NCBI GenBank assembly: GCA_023136145.1
Contig: JAGLRU010000161.1
Coordinates: 1-13,346, forward strand
Direction of reading: 5' to 3'
Length of the DNA: 13,346 bases
Source: Alphaproteobacteria bacterium
GTDB lineage: Bacteria > Pseudomonadota > Alphaproteobacteria > Micavibrionales > UBA2020
Shown: positions 5,903 to 13,346 of the stretch, in pieces
Numbering within the stretch: the stretch's first letter is position 1
How the letters are laid out: each line of letters opens with the position of its first letter
Notes under the pieces: generated by a model
What the model was told of the DNA's origin: nothing
Database searches by the model: none
What the model saw: only the letters and a program-made list of their open reading frames with translations
Position numbers and translations under genes: made by a program

Positions 5903-6448
5903 TTAAAGTTTTGAATGCCTCGCGATACGACTGATAATCTGTTCTTCCCTAAGCTGTTCCGGAGAAAAAACTTCCGGCCCGCCCTCTCGCACTGGACGAT
6001 CAGCAAACCTACCGAAATTAATCAGCCTGTCATACATGACCAGCGCACCAGCTACGCCAACATTGATGCAGAATTTCATCGGGATTTTAACAACATGATC
6101 GCACCGCTCCAACATCTCGCCGGAGAGATTCCCCTTCTCTCGCCCAAGCACATAAACGGCGCATTTCGGATGACGGAAGCTTGGCAATTCAACGGCATCT
6201 TCCAGAAATTCGATTCCAACAAGTGACGTTTGCCTTGGCAGCAAAATGTCTTCCGGCTTTTGAAAATTGTAAAACGGGATATGATCGAAAGCACCGGAGG
6301 TGTCTGACTCCCGCATGGACATCACATCCACCGACGGGCTGATGGTGAAGAAAAAGCTCGCACCGAACGCATGAGCCGACCGCAACAAATTGCCAACATT
6401 CATAGGCTTTGAAACGTTCTCCACACCAATACCAAAATAACCACGCAT
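5903..6448 (-). CDS. SpoU/TrmH-family RNA 2'-O-methyltransferase
   Basis: A 181-residue SPOUT-class enzyme that would transfer a methyl group from S-adenosylmethionine to a ribose 2'-OH in tRNA or rRNA. Motif 1 is ENVSKPMNVGNLLRSAHAFGA shortened here to its key residues N18 and the catalytic-type R23. Motif 2 is VYVLGREKGNLSGEML (98-113). Motif 3, the trefoil-knot SAM-binding loop, is CINVGVAGALVMYDRL (127-142). In motif 3 the position usually Ser or Ala after NV is Gly. There is no extra N-terminal RNA-binding domain, so the length is that of minimal TrmH-like proteins. The start MRGYFGIG fits the family. AAGG lies about 10 nt before the ATG. The target nucleotide cannot be told from sequence, so no specific gene name is given. 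Confidence 0.9.
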   Translation of the reverse strand: MRGYFGIGVENVSKPMNVGNLLRSAHAFGASFFFTISPSVDVMSMRESDTSGAFDHIPFYNFQKPEDILLPRQTSLVGIEFLEDAVELPSFRHPKCAVYVLGREKGNLSGEMLERCDHVVKIPMKFCINVGVAGALVMYDRLINFGRFADRPVREGGPEVFSPEQLREEQIISRIARHSKL

Positions 6449-6474
6449 ATTTTTACGCCTTTTTGTCCTGAATC

Positions 6475-6497
6475 AATCCTTCCATCTACGAAGGATT
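6475..6497. promoter_or_regulatory. Perfect inverted repeat upstream of the trmH-like gene
   Basis: AATCCTTC-CATCTAC-GAAGGATT forms an 8-bp perfect stem with a 7-nt loop, 27-49 bp ahead of the methylase ATG in the divergent region shared with the SypE-like gene. It may be an operator or a leader hairpin. No T-run follows, so it is not a terminator. Confidence 0.35.
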
Positions 6498-6589
6498 TCC
6501 GTACATCTAATCACAATAATAATGTTAATCACGGCAAGAAACCAGAGGACATTGACATTCAATATTAAAACTTACATCCTTGTTGACGT

Positions 6590-6622
6590 ATGCAACTTAC
6601 GGTATTCCTTTAAATGCAACTT
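6590..6622. promoter_or_regulatory. Direct repeats upstream of the SypE-like gene
   Basis: ATGCAACTT occurs twice, at 6590-6598 and 6614-6622, a spacing of 24 bp, 34-66 bp before the ATG of the SypE-like gene. Such spacing is compatible with a dimeric activator binding on one DNA face. A TTGACG (6583-6588) overlaps the region, but no convincing -10 lies at a normal distance. The role is inferred from position only. Confidence 0.25.
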
Positions 6623-6655
6623 TAGCTTGCGACAAGAGGAAACAAATAAAAAAGC

Positions 6656-8272
6656 ATGAAAAAACATTCCGCTGAAACTACATCAGAAACAGATAATTCA
6701 TCCGCACCTACATTTAAGCTTATACGCTCTACGCTAGTTTACGATGATATGCACGTCATTCGCAAGGAAGTATCTGATTTCCTTCAACTTAAGCATATCT
6801 CGAAAGAGCACATCGGCAACCTACTATTTTGCCTGACAGAGATACTTACCAATCTTGTCAAACACCCCGTTCGCAAGGCTGATCATATCGAGATCAAGAT
6901 CGACATTTCGAAGACGCAAGCGAATCTGGAAGTACTGGATAACAGCACGCCTTTCGCAAATTTCAACGCAAAATGCGAAATTGCCCTGTCCATGCTGCAC
7001 GCAGCCATAACAAAGGCTGAATGCGGATACGGCCTCGGCTGCATCCTTACCCTCTGCAAAAAACCTGTTTATCTCCCGATGAACTCAAGACCTGACAGTT
7101 TAAACCACTTCAGAACATTTCAAAATATATGCTCGACGGAATCAACAGCTATCAATTCAGAACAACGAAAAAAGAAAATTTTTCTGGTGGATGACGACCC
7201 AATATCCCTCCAGATACACAAGCGCATGTTAAGCGATATTTACGAAATCATCTCCTTCGAGAACGCCATGGACGCACTGGCGGCATTCGCGCACCATAAG
7301 CCTGACCTGATTATTTCCGACTTGGTCATGCCGGACATGGACGGTATCGCACTACGCAAAGCCCTTGCCGATGCGGAAGGGGGCGATACGATGCCTTTTA
7401 TTTTCCTGAGCGGCCACAGCGATCATGAAAACAGCCCGTACATCAGCCATCTGGGGGTGGATGATTTCCTGTGCAAACCAGTCTCAAGCGAGCGTCTACA
7501 CACAGTCCTGACGCGCCTGCTGCACCGCTCAAAGCAAGTTCGAGACTCCGTAAACGGACAATTTCATCATGACATCAAAGAACTACTTAAGCCCTCACTA
7601 CCGGAAAATTATGGCGCGTGGAAATTCATCACTCGCTATTCAGTCGCCGATGCTGGTGGCGGTGATTTCATCCTACACCAGCAAACGCCGGAAAATCTGG
7701 TGGTCGCCCTAGCCGATGTAATGGGACACGGCAGGCAGGCAAAATTCTTTTCCTGCGTTTACGCGGGATACCTGCACGGCTTGTTCCGAATGCACACAAA
7801 AACCAAAGATCCCTGCTTCCTGCAGTACCTGTCGCGACACATGGACGGTGATCTCCTGCTGGAAAACATGATCATGACGTGCCAATGCCTCAAGTTTTTT
7901 CCGGAAGGCACGCTCAAGATCGCTTCCGCCGGGCATCCACGCCCGATTCATCTGCAGGGCGACCGCGCAAAAATGGTGGATGTAACAGGGCCCCTGCTCA
8001 GCCTCTCCGAAGACCACTTTTACGACATAAAATCCATCCGTCCGAAACGTGGCGACAAATTCCTTTTCATGACGGACGGGTTCCTTGAGACATTTGACAG
8101 GCATGGTCTCGCCGCGCAGAAACTCTTGAAACTGGTTCAGGATGCACCATCCTCCTCTGCACCAGAACTTGCCGACTATCTCTGGCAGGAATTTCTACAG
8201 AAACAGAAGAAACAGCCACTCCACATTGACGATGCCACAATCATCATCGCAGAATATGGGCAATCAACATGA
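6656..8272 (+). CDS. SypE-like kinase-receiver-phosphatase partner-switch regulator
   Basis: A 538-residue cytoplasmic regulator with three domains. First, an RsbW-like serine kinase (about 20-145): N-box ending TEILTNLVKHP with E62, N66 and H70, then VLDNSTPF around D95 and GYGLG (124-128). Second, a receiver (about 172-290): D179-D181, phospho-acceptor D222 (SDLVMPDMDG), S252 and K274. Third, a PP2C/SpoIIE phosphatase (about 318-535): GGGDF with D337, DVMGHG with D354, SAGHPRP, TDGFLE with D474, and DD 525-526. Domain order equals V. fischeri SypE, which phosphorylates and dephosphorylates the STAS protein SypA; that role is inferred here. Odd: the second Asp of the usual GGDxxD is Leu. The ATG is fixed by an in-frame stop at 6647; GAGGA lies rather far upstream (15 nt). 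The stop overlaps the STAS gene. Confidence 0.92.
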   Translation: MKKHSAETTSETDNSSAPTFKLIRSTLVYDDMHVIRKEVSDFLQLKHISKEHIGNLLFCLTEILTNLVKHPVRKADHIEIKIDISKTQANLEVLDNSTPFANFNAKCEIALSMLHAAITKAECGYGLGCILTLCKKPVYLPMNSRPDSLNHFRTFQNICSTESTAINSEQRKKKIFLVDDDPISLQIHKRMLSDIYEIISFENAMDALAAFAHHKPDLIISDLVMPDMDGIALRKALADAEGGDTMPFIFLSGHSDHENSPYISHLGVDDFLCKPVSSERLHTVLTRLLHRSKQVRDSVNGQFHHDIKELLKPSLPENYGAWKFITRYSVADAGGGDFILHQQTPENLVVALADVMGHGRQAKFFSCVYAGYLHGLFRMHTKTKDPCFLQYLSRHMDGDLLLENMIMTCQCLKFFPEGTLKIASAGHPRPIHLQGDRAKMVDVTGPLLSLSEDHFYDIKSIRPKRGDKFLFMTDGFLETFDRHGLAAQKLLKLVQDAPSSSAPELADYLWQEFLQKQKKQPLHIDDATIIIAEYGQST

Positions 8273-8637
8273 CCAACGACAGCCTCCTTGAAGTTCAAAA
8301 CCAATCACAGTTTTCAATCATACGTTTCTTCGGCTTCGTGGACGCTGACCTCGTCAGGCAAGCCAAAAGCGTAATAGACGCAAAAATTCCGGCGGATTGC
8401 CCCAATATCATTATCGACCTTGAGAAGGTTGAATTTCTGGACAGTCACGGCATCGGGCTTTTCGCCTCCCTGCTGAAAAAAGTCCATCACAACAACGGAC
8501 AGCTCATTTTCGCTGGAGCTACAGCACAGCCCGCTTCCGTTCTCGATATCGTAGGATTCAACGGGTCTCTCGTCACTTACTGCGAGGATTTGCAACAAGC
8601 TTGCTCACTGCTAGAAGAAGAGAAAAAAGACCACTAA
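8269..8637 (+). CDS. STAS-domain protein, anti-sigma antagonist type (SypA/RsbV-like)
   Basis: A 122-residue single STAS domain. The signature VEFLDSHGIGLFASLLKK (54-71) places the phosphorylatable serine at S59, directly after D58, as in SpoIIAA, RsbV and SypA. The preceding strand NIIIDLEKV is typical. Its ATG overlaps the stop of the SypE-like gene (ATGA, 8269-8272), which implies translational coupling and balanced production. It is the likely substrate of both the kinase and phosphatase domains of its neighbour. The protein it binds when unphosphorylated is not in the window: no sigma factor or separate anti-sigma gene lies nearby. No clear terminator follows before the convergent gene that ends at 8689. 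Confidence 0.92.
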   Translation: MTNDSLLEVQNQSQFSIIRFFGFVDADLVRQAKSVIDAKIPADCPNIIIDLEKVEFLDSHGIGLFASLLKKVHHNNGQLIFAGATAQPASVLDIVGFNGSLVTYCEDLQQACSLLEEEKKDH

Positions 8638-8688
8638 CCTGAGTTTTCGACTGCTCTATTAAAAATGTATGAATAATTTTAGATTCAG

Positions 8689-10776
8689 CTATATCTTGTT
8701 TTTTCCGCCCTCTCGCCACCAGACCGTAAGCAAGCTACCAAGAATAATAAGCAATGATAACCAGTTTGGTATCAATGGTGCGCTTTCGACGCTCCCGATA
8801 TTATAGGCTGAATTGTGTTTCAAACCGATCCAATCCCTACCACCGAAGCTACCGTTCCCTAGCCTCATTCTCCTGAAAGAAAAATCGGGCTTTTCGGAAT
8901 ACCAAATCATCGCGCCTTTCGTTTTATCAACCACCGGCTTCAACTTTTCTTCGGTAGTATGAACATCCGAAAATTCCTCACCTACCGCCGTTCCCACGAT
9001 GGCAAAAGCCGTCTTACTACCATTACTGAAACGATAGATGCCGTTCTGATCGGCAATCACTCGTGAACTAACAAGAAATTTCTCCTGCGTTAACATGGCG
9101 ACAGCTTCGTCCTGCCCGTCAGGACGGGTCATCGTGACGCTCTTCGAACCGGAGTACGACCCACGTCCAAAAACTGTGATAACGTTCCCACGAACTTCCG
9201 CCCTGATAAAATCCTCTTCCAGCTCAGGCTCCTTCATCAACCAATGCGAAACATTGCGCAACAACTCAGTATACGGCCCCCCCCCATCCACACCCTTCGA
9301 CCAAAGCCAAATATTGTCGCTGGCAAGCACAGCCACGCGCCCTTTCCCAACCTTGTCGATAATTAGCAAGGGTCGGCCTTCCGCCCCTATCATCAGAACC
9401 TGCCCACCGGTCTGGTTGACATTCGTCTGAGTCAGCCAACGCCCCCAAGAATTTTTGCTTTCATGAAATCGATAAAGATCGCCAGTGATGGGATGGTTTT
9501 TACCAAGATCAGTCAATTTCGGCAGATACGGATTCGACAGAATGCTCCGGTCGTCCAGCTTCGGCTCTACCGGCAAGATTCCACCGAGCGGCGTTTTAAA
9601 CACACTCTGCGCCGAACTCTCCGACCCCAACGCCATCAAGAAAGCCCCGCCCTCCTTCACAAACGAAGCAATATTGAGAAAATATTGCTGCTGCAACAAG
9701 CCATAGCGAGCATATTTATCAAAGATAATCAAATCAAAATCCCTAATTCTCCTCTGGAACAATTCTTCCACCGGAAATGCTATCAAAGACATCTCGCGGG
9801 ATGGCGTGCTGTCGAACGACATCGGCGTACGCAAAATCGTAAAGTGGACAAGATCAATGGATGGATCAAATTTCAACAAATCACGCCATGCCCTCTCCCC
9901 GACATGCGGCATCCCTGAAACAAGCAGAACCCGCAGCCTGTCCCTTACACCGTTCACGATAACGGCGGCAGTATTGTTGCTTTCCGTCATCTCACCTTTT
10001 TCGGCGGCAACGGAAAACTCAAAAACATTCTGACCGGAATGATCGAGCCTAAAGGCGTAGCTCTGCACTTCCCCTGCCTCGACAGTAAAGATACCAAAAG
10101 GTTTTCCATCCTGACTGACATTTAGAACGATGGGCGTTCCTGAATACCTGCCGCTATCCTCTACCTTCACCTTTAGCGTTATCTCCTGACTAAGCAGCCC
10201 GTATTTAGGTGCTTCAACAATTTTCACCTTACGGTCGAACTCATCCTTTTTTCCAGTCAAAACGACGTGGAAAGGAGCCAGCTTTTCCAACGCACCAAGA
10301 CTTTCAGGAACATCATGCACCTGCCCATCCGTAATCAGAACCGTACCGGCAACCTGCCCTTGTGGAATACTAATAAGGTTTTCTTTCAAAGCGGAAAAAA
10401 GAGACGTGTTCTGATTTTTCAAGCTGACAATATCCTGACCAGCGCGAATAACAACTGGCTCAACGCCCTGCGCGGAGGCAAGAGAAGTCTTAATATAAGA
10501 AAGTATTTTTTCGGCGGTTTTATTACGTCCGGCGATATTTTCGCTCGGAGATTCATCTACCACAATCACCAACTTGTCCAGCAGTGGTAAACGTACCTCG
10601 TTGATAACAACAGGCTCCAGCAGTAAGAATCCAAGAACGATAAAGAATAAACTCCGTCCATAGAAATCAGAAACGCACTTCCATCGAGCCAAAGCCGCAA
10701 CAACAACAGCCGCCAGCAACAATAGAGCAAGTACTGAATAGGGAAGCAAAGGTGCCCATTGAAATGCCGCGTTCAT
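8689..10776 (-). CDS. Membrane protein with vWA-like and amidotransferase-like domains
   Basis: A 695-residue protein with two N-terminal membrane spans (about 12-31 and 42-58), a large extracytoplasmic or soluble region, and a final span (about 666-685) before WWREGGKNKI. Right after span two, VIVVDESPSEN (70-80) supplies a DxSxS metal-site motif (D74, S76, S78) typical of von Willebrand A folds. A class-I glutamine-amidotransferase-like region starts near RVLLVSGMPHVGERAWRD and continues with DFDLIIFDKY and FVKEGGAFLMALG. It cannot be a working amidotransferase, as the only Cys I find is C34 near the membrane. It overlaps the upstream DUF4159 gene by 4 bp (ATGA) with GGAGAGG as ribosome binding site. 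Such pairs are usually found in MoxR-DUF58 clusters; the role of these clusters, perhaps chaperoning or envelope complex assembly, is not settled. A run of nine C lies at 9277-9285. Confidence 0.82.
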   Translation of the reverse strand: MNAAFQWAPLLPYSVLALLLLAAVVVAALARWKCVSDFYGRSLFFIVLGFLLLEPVVINEVRLPLLDKLVIVVDESPSENIAGRNKTAEKILSYIKTSLASAQGVEPVVIRAGQDIVSLKNQNTSLFSALKENLISIPQGQVAGTVLITDGQVHDVPESLGALEKLAPFHVVLTGKKDEFDRKVKIVEAPKYGLLSQEITLKVKVEDSGRYSGTPIVLNVSQDGKPFGIFTVEAGEVQSYAFRLDHSGQNVFEFSVAAEKGEMTESNNTAAVIVNGVRDRLRVLLVSGMPHVGERAWRDLLKFDPSIDLVHFTILRTPMSFDSTPSREMSLIAFPVEELFQRRIRDFDLIIFDKYARYGLLQQQYFLNIASFVKEGGAFLMALGSESSAQSVFKTPLGGILPVEPKLDDRSILSNPYLPKLTDLGKNHPITGDLYRFHESKNSWGRWLTQTNVNQTGGQVLMIGAEGRPLLIIDKVGKGRVAVLASDNIWLWSKGVDGGGPYTELLRNVSHWLMKEPELEEDFIRAEVRGNVITVFGRGSYSGSKSVTMTRPDGQDEAVAMLTQEKFLVSSRVIADQNGIYRFSNGSKTAFAIVGTAVGEEFSDVHTTEEKLKPVVDKTKGAMIWYSEKPDFSFRRMRLGNGSFGGRDWIGLKHNSAYNIGSVESAPLIPNWLSLLIILGSLLTVWWREGGKNKI

Positions 10777-13346
10777 CTACTAAGCCTCTCCAAAATATAA
10801 GAAACATGTATCTGATCCGCCTTGTAATTGCCAGTCAATGCCGTCATCACCAAATTAACTCCGAAACGCCGAGCCATTTCTCGCTGCCTTTCACCTCCTG
10901 GCTCTATCATAAAGCGAGATCGATCCGCCGCATCTTTCGACCATGCCGCCGCCCAGTCATTTGAACCGATAATGACAGATGTCACTGCATCGTGGCGCGG
11001 ACTTGGCTCCTTCTCGACCCACAATTTACCGCCAGCGTAACGCCCGGGGAAATCATCAAGAAGATAAAAACTACGCGACAAAATATGATCGTCATGAATA
11101 ACAGCAAGCTCCGGTATCTGAATGTCCCGCGTTAATTCCCGCAGCTTACGTGCACCTAAAGCTGAATTAAGATTCTCCACACCACCAAACTGCCGATCCC
11201 GCGTATCAAATAAAATCATCCCACCATGACTGAGATAATCCCTGATATTTCCAGCCGCCACAGCAGACAAAGGTGCCTGCCTTTCAGTCATCGGCCAGTA
11301 AATCACGGGATACCACGCTAGAAGGTCTTTCGCTGGATTCAACACAACAACACCCTTGATTTTCACCGTAGTGCGCGTGCTTAGGACTTTCCCTAGCCCT
11401 GTCAAGCCATTAAAGCTAGTACGGTCAATATCCTTATCTCCCGTTTCGATATAAGCAAGATAAATACCAGAGACGAGTTCCTTTTCATCACCCGCCGCCG
11501 ATGCCGAAACGGAAAAAAACACTACCGCCAGAAACACCGGCGCAAAGACCAGGATTCCACGCATACGAAGCGTCACCAGCGTATCCAAAAGCAAAAGCAG
11601 CAACGCCCATTTGATAAAGGAAGCTTTCAGATCGATCTCCCCTGCAATGTGGTAGGATTGGACAGTATCCACCGACGGAATATCCCCAAGCTCATGCATT
11701 TTCTGCAAAGAATCTCCGAGGTTAAAAACCCTAAACTCCTGTGCGTTACCGTAAACGCCGGGCGGAGTTTGCGGAGAAGGAGTAAACACCTGATCTGGAC
11801 GAATTAACGTAGCAATTGTCCTGCTGTCCGGCATTTCCAGCATGCCGAAACCATCCAAGAGAAACAAGGGCGGAAGCGACATCTGAGCTTTATAATTGAC
11901 TATACCATTGCTAAACGAAATCATCCTTTGCAGAGACTCCACAAAAAGCCCTGAATAACAAAAATTCGACCAGTCCGGCCCAGCAGAAGTATGAATCAGA
12001 ACAACCGTCCCCTTGCCAATCCTACCGCCAGTCACCAGAGGCGTACCGTCTTCGAGATGAAGCCATGTTTTTTCAAAAGCTTCCGGCGATGACTCGGCTA
12101 GCACCTGCCGCGTGACCGTCACATCCTGCGGCACAGACAAACCATACAATGGACTTTGCGCGGAAATCTCGCTTAGACGCACAGGTTTTTCCCACGTCAT
12201 CGCCCCTTCCATAGCTCGCTGACCATAGCGTAACGGAACAGGCAGCAAGACATCCTCCGAATGCGCCGCCAGATTAGGTCCTGCAAAACGGACCAGAAAA
12301 CCACCCTGCTGCACCCAGTCAAACAACTCCACTTTTTCCGCTACCGTCAAGGGCGTACTGTCCGGTAAAATCAACGCAGAAAAAGGCAATTCTAAAAGAT
12401 TGCCAAGCTTGTCGATGGTGATTTTGCCTTCTTCTTCCAAAGCACGTCTCAGGTAATACACTTCACTCAGAAAATCACGACTTTCTCGACTAACAACGTC
12501 CGCAACAATACCAACAGGATGCTGACGAAACGAAGAGTCCGCCAGAATCACACCAGAAGCCATCCCAGGTTTATGCAGTGCCAATCGCACCGTTTTATCG
12601 CGAACTTCAGGAAGCATATCCCACGAAAAAGCATATTCCGTTTTGCCAGCAGGAAATTTCAGCTTTAATTCGTCCGTTACCGCGCCACCGGATGACCATG
12701 CCAAAAGCCTTAAAGATTTATCCTGAGGCAAAGCATTCAAACGCTCCAGAGAAAAATCGGAACTACCTGACTTCTGCACCGTCTGTCTGAGGATATAAGG
12801 ATTGTTCACCTTCCTATCCGTCACAAAAGATATACCGCCTCCCTGAGCTTGTATCAGCTTCAGCAATTCCCGCGTATCTTCCAAGGACACCGTGATCCCG
12901 TCACTAAGAAAAACAGAGTGTGTAACTTTGTGTGCTCTCAAAATATCCCGCGCCAAAACCAAAGCCTCATTATGCGCGGTTGGCCAGGGTTGTGGCTTCA
13001 ACCTATTCGTCCATTCTTCCGCCTGAACAGCCTCCATCGGGCCATAGAAATGCAAATTACCGTCCTCACTAGAAGCAGAAGTTGGTAGAAAAATCACCGG
13101 CCTCCCGCTTCGCCCAATCTGCCGAAGATATTCCTTTAGCCTGTCCTGCCGCACCTCCCAACCGGAAGCCGAAGCCCAGCCGTTGTCGATCACAATCAGA
13201 ACCTTACCCACTTTACCACCCGGCAACTCATCCACTGGATTCAAAACAGGCTCCGCAAAAGCAATAATAAAAAGAGCCGCAGTCATTGAGCGTAATACAA
13301 GCAACCACCACGGCGTATGCGCCGCCGATTTCAGTTGGGTCGTAAG
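10773..13346 (-). CDS. DUF4159 protein with BatA-like N-terminus (runs off right edge)
   Basis: The window holds 857 residues; the start lies beyond the right edge. The frame is open to base 13346, and the residues before the first TTG in the window read AHTPWWLLVLRSM, matching the BatA-type N-terminal anchor, so a start at 13304 is wrong. After this span (about 13-34) comes a vWA-like segment beginning KVLIVIDNGWAS, with Asp 54. A long middle region resembles a ThuA/amidotransferase-type fold (SALILPDSTPLT, FDWVQQGGFLVRFAG). Two further spans (about 577-593 and 597-617) precede the DUF4159 domain (about 625-840), recognised by LAYIETGDKDIDRTS, WYPVIYWPMT and YLSHGGMILFDTRD. Family members are about 900 residues or more, so little is missing. 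MoxR and DUF58 genes are expected just outside the window. Confidence 0.88.
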   Translation of the reverse strand, partial: LTTQLKSAAHTPWWLLVLRSMTAALFIIAFAEPVLNPVDELPGGKVGKVLIVIDNGWASASGWEVRQDRLKEYLRQIGRSGRPVIFLPTSASSEDGNLHFYGPMEAVQAEEWTNRLKPQPWPTAHNEALVLARDILRAHKVTHSVFLSDGITVSLEDTRELLKLIQAQGGGISFVTDRKVNNPYILRQTVQKSGSSDFSLERLNALPQDKSLRLLAWSSGGAVTDELKLKFPAGKTEYAFSWDMLPEVRDKTVRLALHKPGMASGVILADSSFRQHPVGIVADVVSRESRDFLSEVYYLRRALEEEGKITIDKLGNLLELPFSALILPDSTPLTVAEKVELFDWVQQGGFLVRFAGPNLAAHSEDVLLPVPLRYGQRAMEGAMTWEKPVRLSEISAQSPLYGLSVPQDVTVTRQVLAESSPEAFEKTWLHLEDGTPLVTGGRIGKGTVVLIHTSAGPDWSNFCYSGLFVESLQRMISFSNGIVNYKAQMSLPPLFLLDGFGMLEMPDSRTIATLIRPDQVFTPSPQTPPGVYGNAQEFRVFNLGDSLQKMHELGDIPSVDTVQSYHIAGEIDLKASFIKWALLLLLLDTLVTLRMRGILVFAPVFLAVVFFSVSASAAGDEKELVSGIYLAYIETGDKDIDRTSFNGLTGLGKVLSTRTTVKIKGVVVLNPAKDLLAWYPVIYWPMTERQAPLSAVAAGNIRDYLSHGGMILFDTRDRQFGGVENLNSALGARKLRELTRDIQIPELAVIHDDHILSRSFYLLDDFPGRYAGGKLWVEKEPSPRHDAVTSVIIGSNDWAAAWSKDAADRSRFMIEPGGERQREMARRFGVNLVMTALTGNYKADQIHVSYILERLSR

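Noticed and set aside
7709..8104. 131-codon minus-strand frame within the SypE-like gene
   Set aside because: It mirrors the conserved phosphatase domain and has no protein features of its own.
8638..8688. Bidirectional terminator between the convergent STAS and membrane genes
   Set aside because: No stem of useful length with a T-run could be found in this short gap.

Overview
The window looks like a chromosomal segment of an alphaproteobacterium of moderate GC. The basis is family resemblance only: the E. coli-type GlpD, a CckA-like sensorless hybrid kinase, a SpoU methylase of a type I associate with this class, and above all a DUF4159 protein followed by a vWA/amidotransferase-like membrane protein, a pair that usually lies behind MoxR and DUF58 genes in Alphaproteobacteria. 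Genus cannot be told. No tRNA, rRNA, CRISPR array, IS element or phage gene was seen.

Layout. 1-258 (-): 5' part of rplK (ribosomal protein L11), cut by the window edge, with its own leader and a likely sigma70-type promoter (361-388). nusG, which normally precedes rplK, is absent. 485-703 (+): a doubtful small ORF. 684-3763 (-): a compact run, transcribed in the order glpD-like, rluD, terD, with gaps of 8 and 6 bp. 3764-4303: an AT-rich stretch with a REP-like hairpin and a small gene broken by one in-frame stop. 4304-5488 (-): a soluble hybrid histidine kinase. 5560-5595: an intrinsic terminator. 5672-6448 (-): a SpoU/TrmH methylase followed by a 66-residue orphan. 6656-8637 (+): a three-domain kinase/receiver/phosphatase protein overlapping a STAS protein by 4 bp. 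8689-13346 (-): two large membrane proteins overlapping by 4 bp, the upstream one cut by the right edge.

How the genes work together. The most striking unit is 6656-8637. One polypeptide carries an RsbW-like serine kinase domain, a receiver and a SpoIIE/PP2C phosphatase domain, in the same order as Vibrio fischeri SypE. The STAS protein beside it keeps the phosphorylatable serine, like SypA. This is a self-contained partner switch whose input is phosphorylation of the receiver. The sensorless hybrid kinase nearby is a possible, unproven, input.

A second point of interest is the GlpD-like protein. Its fold and FAD motifs are intact, but several positions I recall as substrate-pocket residues in E. 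coli GlpD (H50, R54, Y55, R317) read Q, C, H and S here. Its substrate may differ from glycerol-3-phosphate, or it may be losing function.
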